In this document: positions 44,684-54,115 of the stretch, piece by piece
How positions within the stretch are numbered: position 1 is the stretch's first letter
Layout of the letters: each line of letters opens with the position of its first letter
From: Rhizobium sp. L1K21
GTDB taxonomy: Bacteria > Pseudomonadota > Alphaproteobacteria > Rhizobiales > Rhizobiaceae
Length of the DNA: 64,000 bases
NCBI RefSeq assembly: GCF_024055895.1
Contig: NZ_JAMXLE010000004.1
Coordinates: 124,001-188,000, forward strand
Direction of reading: 5' to 3'
Notes under the pieces: generated by a model
Told to the model about the DNA's origin: nothing
What the model saw: the letters and a program-made list of their open reading frames with translations, nothing else
The model's database searches: none
Made by a program: the position numbers and the translations under genes

Positions 44684-46300
44684 ATGGCGCTTGGATTTAT
44701 CAAAAAGGTTTTCACCTTCGGCAAGAAGAGCGAGGAAGCATCCGACAAGCAGGATGCCGTTCCGCACATTGAAGCCGCAGAAGAAACAGCTGCTGAAGCC
44801 GACCGCGCTGCTGGTGATATAAGCCTTGCTGAGGCCGAGGCACTGGCTGATTGGGACGGCGGCTTGCCCGACCCGGAGCCAGAGCCCGGCGTTTCAGACG
44901 AAACGGCGCAAGAATTTGCGGCCGAACATGCTGCCGAACCTGAACCCCCGCATGTTACCGAAATCAGCCTGGATGAGGCCGAAGATCTGGCCGACTGGGA
45001 TGCGGATTTGCCCGAACCAGCGCCTGAGCCTGCCACAGCGGATATACAACATGATAGGCCGGACAGCGATGATCTGAGCGCGGAAGAGGCTGAAAAACTG
45101 GCCGATTGGGATGCCAACACCGCTGATCCCGAACCCTTGGCTGGAGTGTCGGATGAACCAGCGCCTGCGGAAGAGCCCGCCGCGCCTGTTCAGCACCAGG
45201 TCCCCGAAATCAGTGTTGAAGAGGCTGAGGAACTGAGCGAGTGGGATGCCGATCTCGGTTCTCCCATGCCGGAACCTGACGATGCTTCCGATTTGCTAGC
45301 GGTGAAGGAAACCGTGCTGCCTAAGGGGTTTTCGACAGCAAAGGAAACTGCCGCCACGCCGGAGGTTGCCGCGCCAGCCCCGCGTCTTTCGTGGTTTCAG
45401 CGGTTGCGGGCGGGCCTTGCGCGCACCTCGTCCCAGCTGACCGGTCAGATCACCGCGCTCTTTACAAAGCGCAAGCTGGACGAAGATACGCTCGAAGAAT
45501 TGGAAGATCTGCTCATCCAGGCCGATCTCGGCGTGGAAACGGCGCTTCGGGTCACGGATACGCTGTCGTCGGAGCGTTACGGCCGCGACGTGAGCGGCGA
45601 AGAGGTTGTCGCCATCATGGCACGGGAAATCGAGAAAGTTCTCACTCCCGTGGCGAAGCCTCTGGCGCTCGACCTGAACCACAAACCGCATGTGATCCTG
45701 GTGGTGGGCGTCAACGGCACCGGCAAGACGACAACCATCGGCAAGCTTGCCGCCAAGCTCTCCGGTGCCGGGTTGAAGGTGATGCTGGCTGCTGGCGATA
45801 CATTCCGCGCTGCGGCGATTGAACAGCTGAAAATCTGGGCTGATCGCACCGGTTCAGAATTCATCGGCACAACACTCGGTGCGGATGCGGCTGGCCTTGC
45901 TTTTGACGCCTTCAAACAGGCGAAGGAAAAGGGCTCGGACGTTCTCATTATCGATACAGCCGGCCGTCTTCAAAATAAAGCCGAATTGATGGCCGAATTG
46001 GAGAAGATCGTGCGCGTGCTCGGCAAGCTTGATCCCGATGCCCCGCATACGGTTTTGCAAACGCTGGATGCGACGACAGGACAGAACGCGCTGCAACAGG
46101 TGGAAATCTTCCGCAATGTGGCGGGTGTGTCGGGGCTGGTGATGACCAAGCTCGACGGCACGGCCCGCGGCGGCATCCTTGTTGCGATTGCGGCCAAGCA
46201 TAAGCTGCCGGTCTATTTCATCGGCGTCGGCGAAGGTGTCGATGATCTGGAACCCTTTGAGGCGGGTGAATTCGCCAAGGCCGTCGCCGGTCTGCACTGA
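44684..46300 (+). CDS. ftsY: Signal recognition particle receptor FtsY
   Basis: SRP receptor GTPase of 538 residues, at the inner face of the membrane. The basic N-terminal MALGFIKKVFTFGKK is a membrane-targeting helix. Residues 46-200 form an acidic A domain built from four degenerate repeats. The NG domain follows, with GVNGTGKTTTIGKLAA, DTFRAAAIEQL, DTAGRLQNK and TKLDGTARGG. It pairs with Ffh, encoded about 8 kb to the right. A GTG start seven codons earlier is possible. Confidence 0.95.
   Translation: MALGFIKKVFTFGKKSEEASDKQDAVPHIEAAEETAAEADRAAGDISLAEAEALADWDGGLPDPEPEPGVSDETAQEFAAEHAAEPEPPHVTEISLDEAEDLADWDADLPEPAPEPATADIQHDRPDSDDLSAEEAEKLADWDANTADPEPLAGVSDEPAPAEEPAAPVQHQVPEISVEEAEELSEWDADLGSPMPEPDDASDLLAVKETVLPKGFSTAKETAATPEVAAPAPRLSWFQRLRAGLARTSSQLTGQITALFTKRKLDEDTLEELEDLLIQADLGVETALRVTDTLSSERYGRDVSGEEVVAIMAREIEKVLTPVAKPLALDLNHKPHVILVVGVNGTGKTTTIGKLAAKLSGAGLKVMLAAGDTFRAAAIEQLKIWADRTGSEFIGTTLGADAAGLAFDAFKQAKEKGSDVLIIDTAGRLQNKAELMAELEKIVRVLGKLDPDAPHTVLQTLDATTGQNALQQVEIFRNVAGVSGLVMTKLDGTARGGILVAIAAKHKLPVYFIGVGEGVDDLEPFEAGEFAKAVAGLH
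44819..45283 (+). repeat. Four degenerate repeats in the FtsY A domain
   Basis: The pattern ISxxEAExLADWDxxLPxPEPEP recurs at residues 46, 94, 131 and 176 (ALADWDGGLPDPEP, DLADWDADLPEPAP, KLADWDANTADPEP, ELSEWDADLGSPMP), with acidic linkers of uneven length. It looks like internal tandem duplication followed by drift. Confidence 0.8.
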
Positions 46301-46330
46301 ATTCTCCGCAAACACGAGAAAGAAGAAAAG

Positions 46331-46969
46331 ATGGCCGAGGCCAACAACACCGAAGTGAAGCCTAAGGAAAACGGGCTCCTGAAATTCGTACTGGAGCTTG
46401 GCCCCATCATTGTCTTCTTTTTTGCCAATCTGCGCGGCGAGTGGCTCGAGAAGACCTTCCCCCCGCTTTCCGAACTGGGTGGGCCATTGTTCGTGGCCAC
46501 CGCGTTTTTCATGGTTGCCACCGTTCTTTCGCTCGTCGTTTCCAAGATCGTGTTCAAACACCTGCCGCTGATGCCACTGGTATCCTGCGGCATTGTTTTG
46601 GCCTTCGGCGGGCTCGGCATTTATCTGCACAATGAACTCTTCATCAAAATGAAGCCGACGATCATCAATGCGATCTTCGGCACTGTGCTTCTCGGTGGCC
46701 TTTTCTTCGGCAAGTCGCTGCTCGGCTATGTCTTCAATTCCGCGTTCAATCTGGATGACGAAGGTTGGCGCAAGCTTACGTTTCGCTGGGGTATCTTCTT
46801 CTTCTTTTTGGCGATCCTGAACGAAGTGGTTTGGCGCAATTTCTCTGATGAGGCCTGGATCAGCTTCAAGCTTTGGGGAACGATGCCGATCACCATTCTC
46901 TTCACCATGTTGCAGATGCCGATGATCATGCGTCACACGGTGGAAGAGCCCGAAAACGCTGCGGAATAG
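46331..46969 (+). CDS. Intracellular septation protein A (YciB family)
   Basis: Inner-membrane protein of 212 residues with five or six helices. [22 protein letters not shown] and [24 protein letters not shown] are diagnostic for YciB/IspZ, which is linked to cell division and envelope integrity. It has a hydrophilic N-terminal lead ([14 protein letters not shown]). AGAAAGAAGAAA precedes the ATG. It follows ftsY closely and is followed by the UPF0314 gene within 4 bp. Confidence 0.92.
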   Translation: MAEANNTEVKPKENGLLKFVLELGPIIVFFFANLRGEWLEKTFPPLSELGGPLFVATAFFMVATVLSLVVSKIVFKHLPLMPLVSCGIVLAFGGLGIYLHNELFIKMKPTIINAIFGTVLLGGLFFGKSLLGYVFNSAFNLDDEGWRKLTFRWGIFFFFLAILNEVVWRNFSDEAWISFKLWGTMPITILFTMLQMPMIMRHTVEEPENAAE

Positions 46970-46973
46970 GCGC

Positions 46974-47549
46974 ATGGCGTCCCAGCACAATCATGTGCGC
47001 TTTGCGCTCCTTGCTGTTCTGGGTCTGTTGGTTGCGCAAATCGCAATCCTTTACGCCATGGGCCGGGTTCCCATTTGCACCTGCGGCTATGTCAAACTCT
47101 TCGAACCCGGCGTCAACACGCCGGGCAATTCACAACATCTGATGGATTGGTATACGCCATCCCATATCATCCACGGGTTCATCTTCTACCTGGTTTTCCA
47201 CCTTCTGCTTCGCCGTAAAAGTGTGGCAACGCGGCTGACCTTTGCCATGGTGGTGGAGGTCTTCTGGGAGCTTCTGGAAAATTCACCGCTGATCATTGAT
47301 CGGTATCGCAGCGAAACGGCTGCGGTCGGATACACTGGCGACAGTATCTTGAATTCCGCCTCGGATTCGATCTTTATGATATTGGGTTTCTGGTTTGCCG
47401 CACGCGCGCCGGTTTGGCTGACAATTACCATTGCAATCGTGTTCGAATTGCTCACCGGCTGGATCATACGCGACAATCTCACGCTGAATGTGATCATGCT
47501 GATCTGGCCGATTGAGGCTGTCCGCAATTGGCAGAATGCGCTGGGATAA
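46974..47549 (+). CDS. UPF0314 (DUF2585) membrane protein
   Basis: Protein of 191 residues with about five helices. It contains [20 protein letters not shown] and [20 protein letters not shown], which I recognise as the alphaproteobacterial UPF0314/DUF2585 family of unknown function. The His/Trp-rich stretch and the paired Cys could bind metal, but nothing is known. It is probably co-transcribed with the septation protein gene. Confidence 0.85.
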   Translation: MASQHNHVRFALLAVLGLLVAQIAILYAMGRVPICTCGYVKLFEPGVNTPGNSQHLMDWYTPSHIIHGFIFYLVFHLLLRRKSVATRLTFAMVVEVFWELLENSPLIIDRYRSETAAVGYTGDSILNSASDSIFMILGFWFAARAPVWLTITIAIVFELLTGWIIRDNLTLNVIMLIWPIEAVRNWQNALG

Positions 47550-47725
47550 CGCAGATTTGAACCGGGCATGGTTGTTCTTAGGCATTGCGGAACGACACAA
47601 AGCAATGCCATGAAGACGCCTGACAAGCAGATGAAACTCTGGTTAAATCGGCACAGAATTTTACACTCTGGTAGCAGAATTGTTTCATAGTGAATGACAG
47701 TCGAGTGAAAAAGACGGGACCGGGA

Positions 47726-49612
47726 ATGAGTATTGCGTACCGGCGCGCGGCACCTCTGGTGGCTGCCACGGCTTTGGCCGTCTGCCTTTCAGGTTTGCCT
47801 GAACGGGCGATGGCGTTTGAAATCTTCGGCATGAAATTTTTCGAAGGCGACGATACGTCCGATACTCTGCGTGACCCAGTGTCCTATTCCGTCGACCTGA
47901 AAAGCAGTGACCCCGAACTGGATGACTTTCTGGAGGAACAGTCCAATCTGGTGCAGGACGAGGACGAGCCTGTGGAAGGTTCGTTCGGTCTCGCAGTCAA
48001 GGCGCGCGACGACCGCGACCGGCTGGTGGCGGCACTTTATGAGAAGGCCCGTTATGGAGCGATCGTGAATGTGACGGTTGACGGGCGCGATATCGATGCG
48101 CTTCCGCCGTCGCCGCAGTTCGACACGTCGCGCCCGGTGCCTGTGGAAATCAGCGTTGAGCCTGGTCCCGTTTTCAAGCTCGGCACCGTCCATCTGGAGG
48201 GTGATGCTGCACCATTCAATCCCGCGGATTACGGCCTTGAAACCGGCGAGCCTGCGGGTTCAGCAGAGATCATTGATGCGTCCTCCAAGATCGTGACGGC
48301 TTTGAAATCGGAAGGCCGGCCGCTCGCCAAACTGACCAATCGTCAAGTGGTGGCCGATCACCGCACCAATACGGTGGACGTGACAATTGCTGCAGCCGGC
48401 GGCCCTGTGGCGCCCTTTGGTCCGGTGTCGATTGATGGTGCGGACGCGGTCAATCCGGAATTCATCGCCTCATGGTCGCGACTTGAGACGGGCGAGACCT
48501 ATTCGCCGGATGATGTGAAACGCGCGGCAAAACGGCTGCGGGCGCTGCCGATTATATCGTCTGCCACCATCACCAATGCCGAAGAACTGGACGCGAATGG
48601 GGCGATACCGATGACGATTACCGTCAAGGAGGCCAAACCGCGCTATTTCGGTATCGGCGCACAGGTGTCGTCCAACGAGGGCCTTGGCTTGGAAGGCTAT
48701 TGGGGACATCGCAACCTGTTTGGCAATGCTGAGACATTGAAGTTGAGCGGCTCGGTCAGCGGCCTTGGCCGTACGCGGAACTTTCGCGATCTCGACTACG
48801 CGACGTCTTTGTTGTTTTCGAAACCGGGTGCCTTTGGTCCGCGCACCACATTCAGCGCCAGCCTGAAAGCGGCGATGACCACGAATGACAGTTACAAGGA
48901 GAAGACGCTGGGCGGCGGGGCGTCCACCAGCTTCGAACTGACCGATCAGGATACGTTGACGGGGGGGATGAACTTCGCCTGGACGGAAAACACAGATGCC
49001 TATGGCACCAACCATTACCTGACGCTCGTAACGCCGCTTGAATGGGAGCGCGATGCGACCGATGACAAGCTGAACCCGACCGAGGGCTACCGGGTGATGG
49101 CAAAGGCGACGCCCGGCTACGAGTTCAACTCCAAGACCATCTTCACCTCTCTGGAGGCCAGCGCGTCTGCTTATTACGATGTTGGCGGAAGCACGGTGCT
49201 TGCGGGGAAGCTCGGAGCGGGAAGTCTGCTTGGCGTTTCCAACCTGGGTGATATTCCGGCGAACCGGCGATTCTATCTCGGTGGGGGCGGTTCGGTGCGC
49301 GGTTACTCCTATCAGGAAATCTCACCCTACAATGCGGCCGATCAGGCGCTTGGCGGTCGCTCTTATATTGTCGGCTCGGTCGAGGCGCGTATTTCGGTGA
49401 GCGACACGTTTGGCGTGGTTCCCTTCCTCGATTTTGGCACAGTCGGCAGTTCGGCCACACCGACGTTTTCCGATTTTCGTGCCGGTGCCGGTGTCGGCAT
49501 TCGCTATGCAACGCCGTTCGGGCCATTGCGGCTTGATGTAGCTGTTCCGCTGAAACGCTATCCCGGTGGCAGCCGGTTCGGCCTCTACGCGGGTATCGGC
49601 CAGGCGTTTTGA
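47726..49612 (+). CDS. tamA: Translocation and assembly module outer-membrane protein TamA
   Basis: Omp85-family protein of 628 residues. After a signal peptide (AATALAVCLSGLPERAMA) come POTRA domains (for example KLGTVHLEGDAAPFNPADYG) and a C-terminal beta-barrel with the family motif GGGGSVRGYSYQEISP and terminal aromatic residue. With TamB it helps insert autotransporters and other proteins, and may move lipids to the outer membrane. An in-frame GTG lies 12 codons upstream. The ATG fits the signal peptide better. Confidence 0.94.
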   Translation: MSIAYRRAAPLVAATALAVCLSGLPERAMAFEIFGMKFFEGDDTSDTLRDPVSYSVDLKSSDPELDDFLEEQSNLVQDEDEPVEGSFGLAVKARDDRDRLVAALYEKARYGAIVNVTVDGRDIDALPPSPQFDTSRPVPVEISVEPGPVFKLGTVHLEGDAAPFNPADYGLETGEPAGSAEIIDASSKIVTALKSEGRPLAKLTNRQVVADHRTNTVDVTIAAAGGPVAPFGPVSIDGADAVNPEFIASWSRLETGETYSPDDVKRAAKRLRALPIISSATITNAEELDANGAIPMTITVKEAKPRYFGIGAQVSSNEGLGLEGYWGHRNLFGNAETLKLSGSVSGLGRTRNFRDLDYATSLLFSKPGAFGPRTTFSASLKAAMTTNDSYKEKTLGGGASTSFELTDQDTLTGGMNFAWTENTDAYGTNHYLTLVTPLEWERDATDDKLNPTEGYRVMAKATPGYEFNSKTIFTSLEASASAYYDVGGSTVLAGKLGAGSLLGVSNLGDIPANRRFYLGGGGSVRGYSYQEISPYNAADQALGGRSYIVGSVEARISVSDTFGVVPFLDFGTVGSSATPTFSDFRAGAGVGIRYATPFGPLRLDVAVPLKRYPGGSRFGLYAGIGQAF

Positions 49613-49700
49613 ACCAACTTTCCGCACAATCGTTGTTATAGTGCGTTGGGGGTGATTCCCCTTCGGCGCCTGTCATGATCGGAAAGCAGCAAATTACAGA

Positions 49701-52700
49701 ATGAAATATATCAAGACGCTCTTTGTTATCCTGGGCCTCCTGCTGCTTTTGTTTGTCGGCGGGATTGCCTTTGCCGGCTTCACGCAGACAGGAACCCGGC
49801 TGGCCCTGAATATCGCACTGCCGCTGATCAACTCAGATAACCTCAAAATCAGCATCGACGAACCGAGTGCGCTTTTGAGCGGAGACTTGACCGCAAAGCA
49901 TATTGCGATTGCTGATGCCGAAGACACGTGGCTCGAAATCGATAATCTGAAGGCCGACTGGTCGCCAGTCGACCTTTTGTCCGCGACGCTGAAAGTGAAT
50001 GCGCTCAGTGCTGATGCGGTCAACCTTGACCGGCTTCCCGAAAGTGACAGCACGGGCGACACATCCTCCGGCGGCCTGCCGGTTGCGCTCGACATAAACG
50101 GCATATCGCTACCGCAGGTCATCTTGGGCGAGACCTTCTCCGGCAAGACCGAGAAGCTTGCGCTGAACGGCAATTTGGCGCTTGATCAGGACCGGATTGC
50201 GACCGATCTGAAGGCGACCGATCTCAATCGCGGCGATGCGGAGGTGGTTGCCAAGGTCGACTACGACGTCGCAGCAAACAATCTTGCTCTGGATTTGAAC
50301 GTCAATGAAGCCAATGGCGGTTTCGTTTCATCCCTGCTGAAATTGCCCGGCGATCCGGCACTGGCGATCAATGTGGAAGGCAAGGGACCGCTTAACAATT
50401 GGAAGGGTGAGGCGCATGGCGCGCTGGAAGGTGTCGAAGTGGTGCGTTTCGACGCCAATTACCGCCAGCCGGAATCGGGCAAGAACATTATTGCCGTCAG
50501 CGGTGGCGGCGCGCTTGATGCACTGATGCCGCCGGCGGTTTCGCCGCTTTTTGCCGGCACGACAAAGGTCGATGTGGAAGCCGAGATCGGCACGGAAGGC
50601 TCGGTCAGCGTGAACCGTGGTCTGGTGCAGACCGGTGCGCTTTCCGCGAAAGTTTCCGGTCGCTACACGCCCGAGGGTCAAAACGACCTGCAAGCGCAGA
50701 TTACCGCCCTCAACGATGTCGCCGACTTCAACTTTCTCACGGATGATGGTGGCTGGCGCGTTCTGCTCAAAAGCGCGGATATCGCCATTTCCGGTCCGGC
50801 TGAAGCCTCGAACATCACGGTGAATGCGGCACTGGATAAAGTGGAAGTCCAGGCCGGCGAAATTGATGGTGTGAACTTGAGCATTCGTTCAGGTGCGTTC
50901 GACCTTAAAAACCGCGCGGGCGCGATCTCTGCAACATTGAGGGTAGATTCGAGCCGCTTTGATGATGAGAATCTCGATCGGCTTGTTGAGGCGCCGCTGA
51001 CGCTTGGCTTGCCCTTGACGGTCGATGGCGACCAGGTGAGCGTTGAAGGGGCAGAGCTGCAGAGTGCCAGCATTGGTGGCACTTTCGACGCGCAATATGA
51101 TCTTGCAGAGAGCACCGGCAGCGCCGACTTCAAGCTTTTTGCAGCGCCCTCCGTTCTGCCGCCTGATCTCGCTGCCAATGTGACGAAGGCGACCGGGCTT
51201 GAAGGCAGGGCCACATTTTCCGCCGACGGCAATTTTGCCCTGCCGACACTCACGATCGATTCCGAGCTTTTGAGTGCGCAGGGCAGCGCCAGCCTCGACG
51301 ACGGTGCCATCAGCGCTGATCTGACGGGCAAGATTCCCGATCTCAGCCTGTGGCGATCCGATCTTTCCGGTGAAGCGGAATTGGCGGCCAAGGCCTCCGG
51401 AACCCTTGCGCAGCCCAGCGCTTCGTTTGAATTTTCCGTGGCCGAGGCGATGGTTTCGGGTCAGGAATTGCAGGATCTTTCGGCTTCCCTTTCCGGCCAG
51501 GTAAATGAGGTCGGCCCTGCGGCATCGCTTCGGGTGGAAGGTGTGCTGGGCGGCCAGACCGTGCAGGCCGAAGCGGACCTGCAGACGCTGGAAAACGGCG
51601 GTTACAGCATTCCCAATATCAAGGCTGAGGCGGGTGCCAATCAGCTCCAGGGTTCGCTCACCCTCACCAAAGCGCTGGAGCCCAATGGCCGGTTCAGTTT
51701 CGATCTTCCCGAGATCGGACTTCTGGGGGCCATTGCTGGGCAGGAGATGGCCGGTGACCTCAAGGGTACGGCAGAGATCAGCCAGACCGATGGCGAACTG
51801 GCTGCGAAGATCGACGCGACCGGCAGCCGGCTTTCCATCGCATCCGCTGAAATCGTCGAGCCGGTCGTGCATGTCACAACACAAGGCCCTCTGATTTCCG
51901 GGCGCGTGGAAACCGCCTCAATCAGTGCAAGCGGCAATCGCATCGACAACCCCGTTCTCACATTCGACCGCGACGGCAATGCCGTGGCCTTCGACTTTGC
52001 CGCCCGCTATGACAACGCGGATGCCAAGGCAAATGGCACCATTACGACAGGCGATGCAACGACCGTCGCACTCGAAACGCTCAATGTGAAACCGCGTGGT
52101 ATTCCAATCAGCCTGAAAGAGCCGGCGTCCATTGTCGTTGCTAACGGCGGCGCACGTATTGAAAGCGCATCCCTTTCCGTTGGCGGCGGTTCGCTGGACA
52201 TTTCCGGCAGCGTCGGAGACGATCTTGCAATCACCGCCAAGCTTTCTTCCATCCCGGCCTCGCTGGCAAATACCTTTGCACAAGATCTTGGGGCTGCGGG
52301 CAGCATTTCCGGCACGGTGAAGGTGACCGGAACACCATCGGACCCGGATGTTGCCTACGACCTTCGGCTGGATGGCAGCAGCGTTGCGCAGATGCGCTCG
52401 CTTGGCATTGGCAGCATTTCTGCATCCGCCAATGGCCGTTTTCAGCGGAATAATCTTTCCCTCGACCTCGCCGCCAAGAACGCCGCGGGGCTTTCCCTCA
52501 ACGGTGGCGGATCGATCAATCTTTCCTCGAACACGCTTGATCTGCGCTTTAGTGGGCCGCTCTCCACGAGCCTGCTGAACGGTGCCACTGCCGGGCAGGG
52601 CATTTCGTTCACCGGAACAGCCAATGCCGATGTCACCGTTTCAGGCTCCTTTGCCTCGCCCCAGATCAATGGCAGGGTGACGCTCGATAATGTGGGGGCC

Positions 52701-53825
52701 GATCTCGTCCGCCAGAACATTTCCGTTCAAGGCGTTACCGGCGAAGTACAGCTTCAGGGTGACACTGCCACCCTATCGGACGTGAAGGGCAATTTCTCCA
52801 ATGGCGGCTCGTTTACCGCTTCAGGAACCGTCGGCACCAGCGGTGATTTTCCCGCAGACCTGACGATCAACCTGAACGGAGTCCAATATACCGATGGCAA
52901 TCTTGTCAGCGCCACGCTGGGTGGCGAAGTCAAAATCACCGGTGGTTTGACGGGTACGCCCACCATTGCAGGCACAATCAATGTGGCGCAGGCCAATATC
53001 ACCGTGCCCGAGACCCTGCCGACCTCGATTGCGGCCATCAATCTGGAGCACAAAAATGCGCCTGCCGATGTTGCGCGACAGTATGCGGAGATCAAACCAG
53101 CAAACACCGGCGACGGCAACCAGGCAGCTGCCAACCTCGATTTGACCGTGAAAGCGCCGAACCAGATCTTTGTGCGTGGCCGTGGCATGGATGCAGAACT
53201 CGGCGGCACTGTCGGCATCAACGGCACGACATCAAACCCTATCGTGTCGGGCGGTTTCGAGATGATCCGCGGGCGCTTGAGCCTGCTTGGCAAGCGGCTC
53301 GATTTCACATCCGGCAAGATCGGCTTTTCCGGCGGGCTTATTCCCAATCTCGCCCTGAACGCCACAACCAAAGCTGGATCGACAACCGTGACCATCGGTG
53401 TAGATGGCCCCGCCAACGACCCGCAATTCACCTTCTCCTCCTCGCCTTCCCTGCCGGAGGATGAGGTGCTGGCGCAACTCGTCTTCCAGCAGTCCACCTC
53501 CAAGTTATCACCGTTCCAGATTGCGCAGCTAGCCGATGCCGTTGCCCAGCTGACGGGTGCGCGCACCGGCTCTGTCTTTTCCAAGCTCAGGCAGGCTGGC
53601 GGGCTGGACAATCTGGATGTGACCAGCGACGATGCCGGCAATGCGGAGGTGACGGCTGGAAAGTATCTGAATTCCAAGACCTATCTCGAACTCCAGCAGA
53701 ACACCGGCACCGGCTCCGGCAAGGCGATCATCAACCTTGACGTTGGCAGGGGTGTGACGTTGCGCGGTGAGGCCGACAGCGATGGCGCCGGTGCCGCCGG
53801 TATTTTCTACGAGAAGGAATATTGA
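49701..53825 (+). CDS. tamB: Translocation and assembly module protein TamB
   Basis: Envelope-spanning AsmA-like protein of 1374 residues. A single N-terminal helix (YIKTLFVILGLLLLLFVGGI) anchors it in the inner membrane. A long beta-strand-rich periplasmic body follows, ending in the conserved DUF490 domain (GRGMDAELGGTVGINGTTSN, AQLVFQQSTSKLSPFQIAQL). It lies directly downstream of tamA, the standard pair. Current models see it as a lipid-conducting groove. Confidence 0.96.
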   Translation: MKYIKTLFVILGLLLLLFVGGIAFAGFTQTGTRLALNIALPLINSDNLKISIDEPSALLSGDLTAKHIAIADAEDTWLEIDNLKADWSPVDLLSATLKVNALSADAVNLDRLPESDSTGDTSSGGLPVALDINGISLPQVILGETFSGKTEKLALNGNLALDQDRIATDLKATDLNRGDAEVVAKVDYDVAANNLALDLNVNEANGGFVSSLLKLPGDPALAINVEGKGPLNNWKGEAHGALEGVEVVRFDANYRQPESGKNIIAVSGGGALDALMPPAVSPLFAGTTKVDVEAEIGTEGSVSVNRGLVQTGALSAKVSGRYTPEGQNDLQAQITALNDVADFNFLTDDGGWRVLLKSADIAISGPAEASNITVNAALDKVEVQAGEIDGVNLSIRSGAFDLKNRAGAISATLRVDSSRFDDENLDRLVEAPLTLGLPLTVDGDQVSVEGAELQSASIGGTFDAQYDLAESTGSADFKLFAAPSVLPPDLAANVTKATGLEGRATFSADGNFALPTLTIDSELLSAQGSASLDDGAISADLTGKIPDLSLWRSDLSGEAELAAKASGTLAQPSASFEFSVAEAMVSGQELQDLSASLSGQVNEVGPAASLRVEGVLGGQTVQAEADLQTLENGGYSIPNIKAEAGANQLQGSLTLTKALEPNGRFSFDLPEIGLLGAIAGQEMAGDLKGTAEISQTDGELAAKIDATGSRLSIASAEIVEPVVHVTTQGPLISGRVETASISASGNRIDNPVLTFDRDGNAVAFDFAARYDNADAKANGTITTGDATTVALETLNVKPRGIPISLKEPASIVVANGGARIESASLSVGGGSLDISGSVGDDLAITAKLSSIPASLANTFAQDLGAAGSISGTVKVTGTPSDPDVAYDLRLDGSSVAQMRSLGIGSISASANGRFQRNNLSLDLAAKNAAGLSLNGGGSINLSSNTLDLRFSGPLSTSLLNGATAGQGISFTGTANADVTVSGSFASPQINGRVTLDNVGADLVRQNISVQGVTGEVQLQGDTATLSDVKGNFSNGGSFTASGTVGTSGDFPADLTINLNGVQYTDGNLVSATLGGEVKITGGLTGTPTIAGTINVAQANITVPETLPTSIAAINLEHKNAPADVARQYAEIKPANTGDGNQAAANLDLTVKAPNQIFVRGRGMDAELGGTVGINGTTSNPIVSGGFEMIRGRLSLLGKRLDFTSGKIGFSGGLIPNLALNATTKAGSTTVTIGVDGPANDPQFTFSSSPSLPEDEVLAQLVFQQSTSKLSPFQIAQLADAVAQLTGARTGSVFSKLRQAGGLDNLDVTSDDAGNAEVTAGKYLNSKTYLELQQNTGTGSGKAIINLDVGRGVTLRGEADSDGAGAAGIFYEKEY

Positions 53826-53914
53826 GGCCGTCCGTCTCGGAAATGCTGGATTGTCTTTGAAGTCTCGGATTGAGAGGCTTCAATTGATCTTTGCGGCGGC
53901 CACGGCCGCATGCC

Positions 53915-53943
53915 TTGACTTTGCCGTCCTTTTCCTGTTTAAG
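53915..53943 (+). promoter_or_regulatory. Possible ffh promoter
   Basis: TTGACT, 17 bp, TTTAAG in the 290-bp gap between tamB and ffh. The -35 is near consensus, the -10 is weak. The rest of the gap holds a CCGGGA/TCCCGG hairpin near 53985 but no gene that I can see. Confidence 0.35.
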
Positions 53944-54115
53944 CGCGCCAAATCCATCTCAAGGCCAAACTTGAGTCACTGACCGGGACGGCGATCCCGG
54001 AGGTCAACATCCGGCAGCGCGTTGCGCCCCCGGATGTCAATTTGCTTTGGTCTTGCATTCGATGGTTTGAAACGCCACGTTTCGGGGCAAATCCCGAAAC
54101 GAGAAGGAAGAGTTG

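Noticed and set aside
47789-53677. Several long minus-strand frames opposite tamA and tamB
   Set aside because: Antisense shadows. TamA and TamB are complete and well conserved in their own frames.
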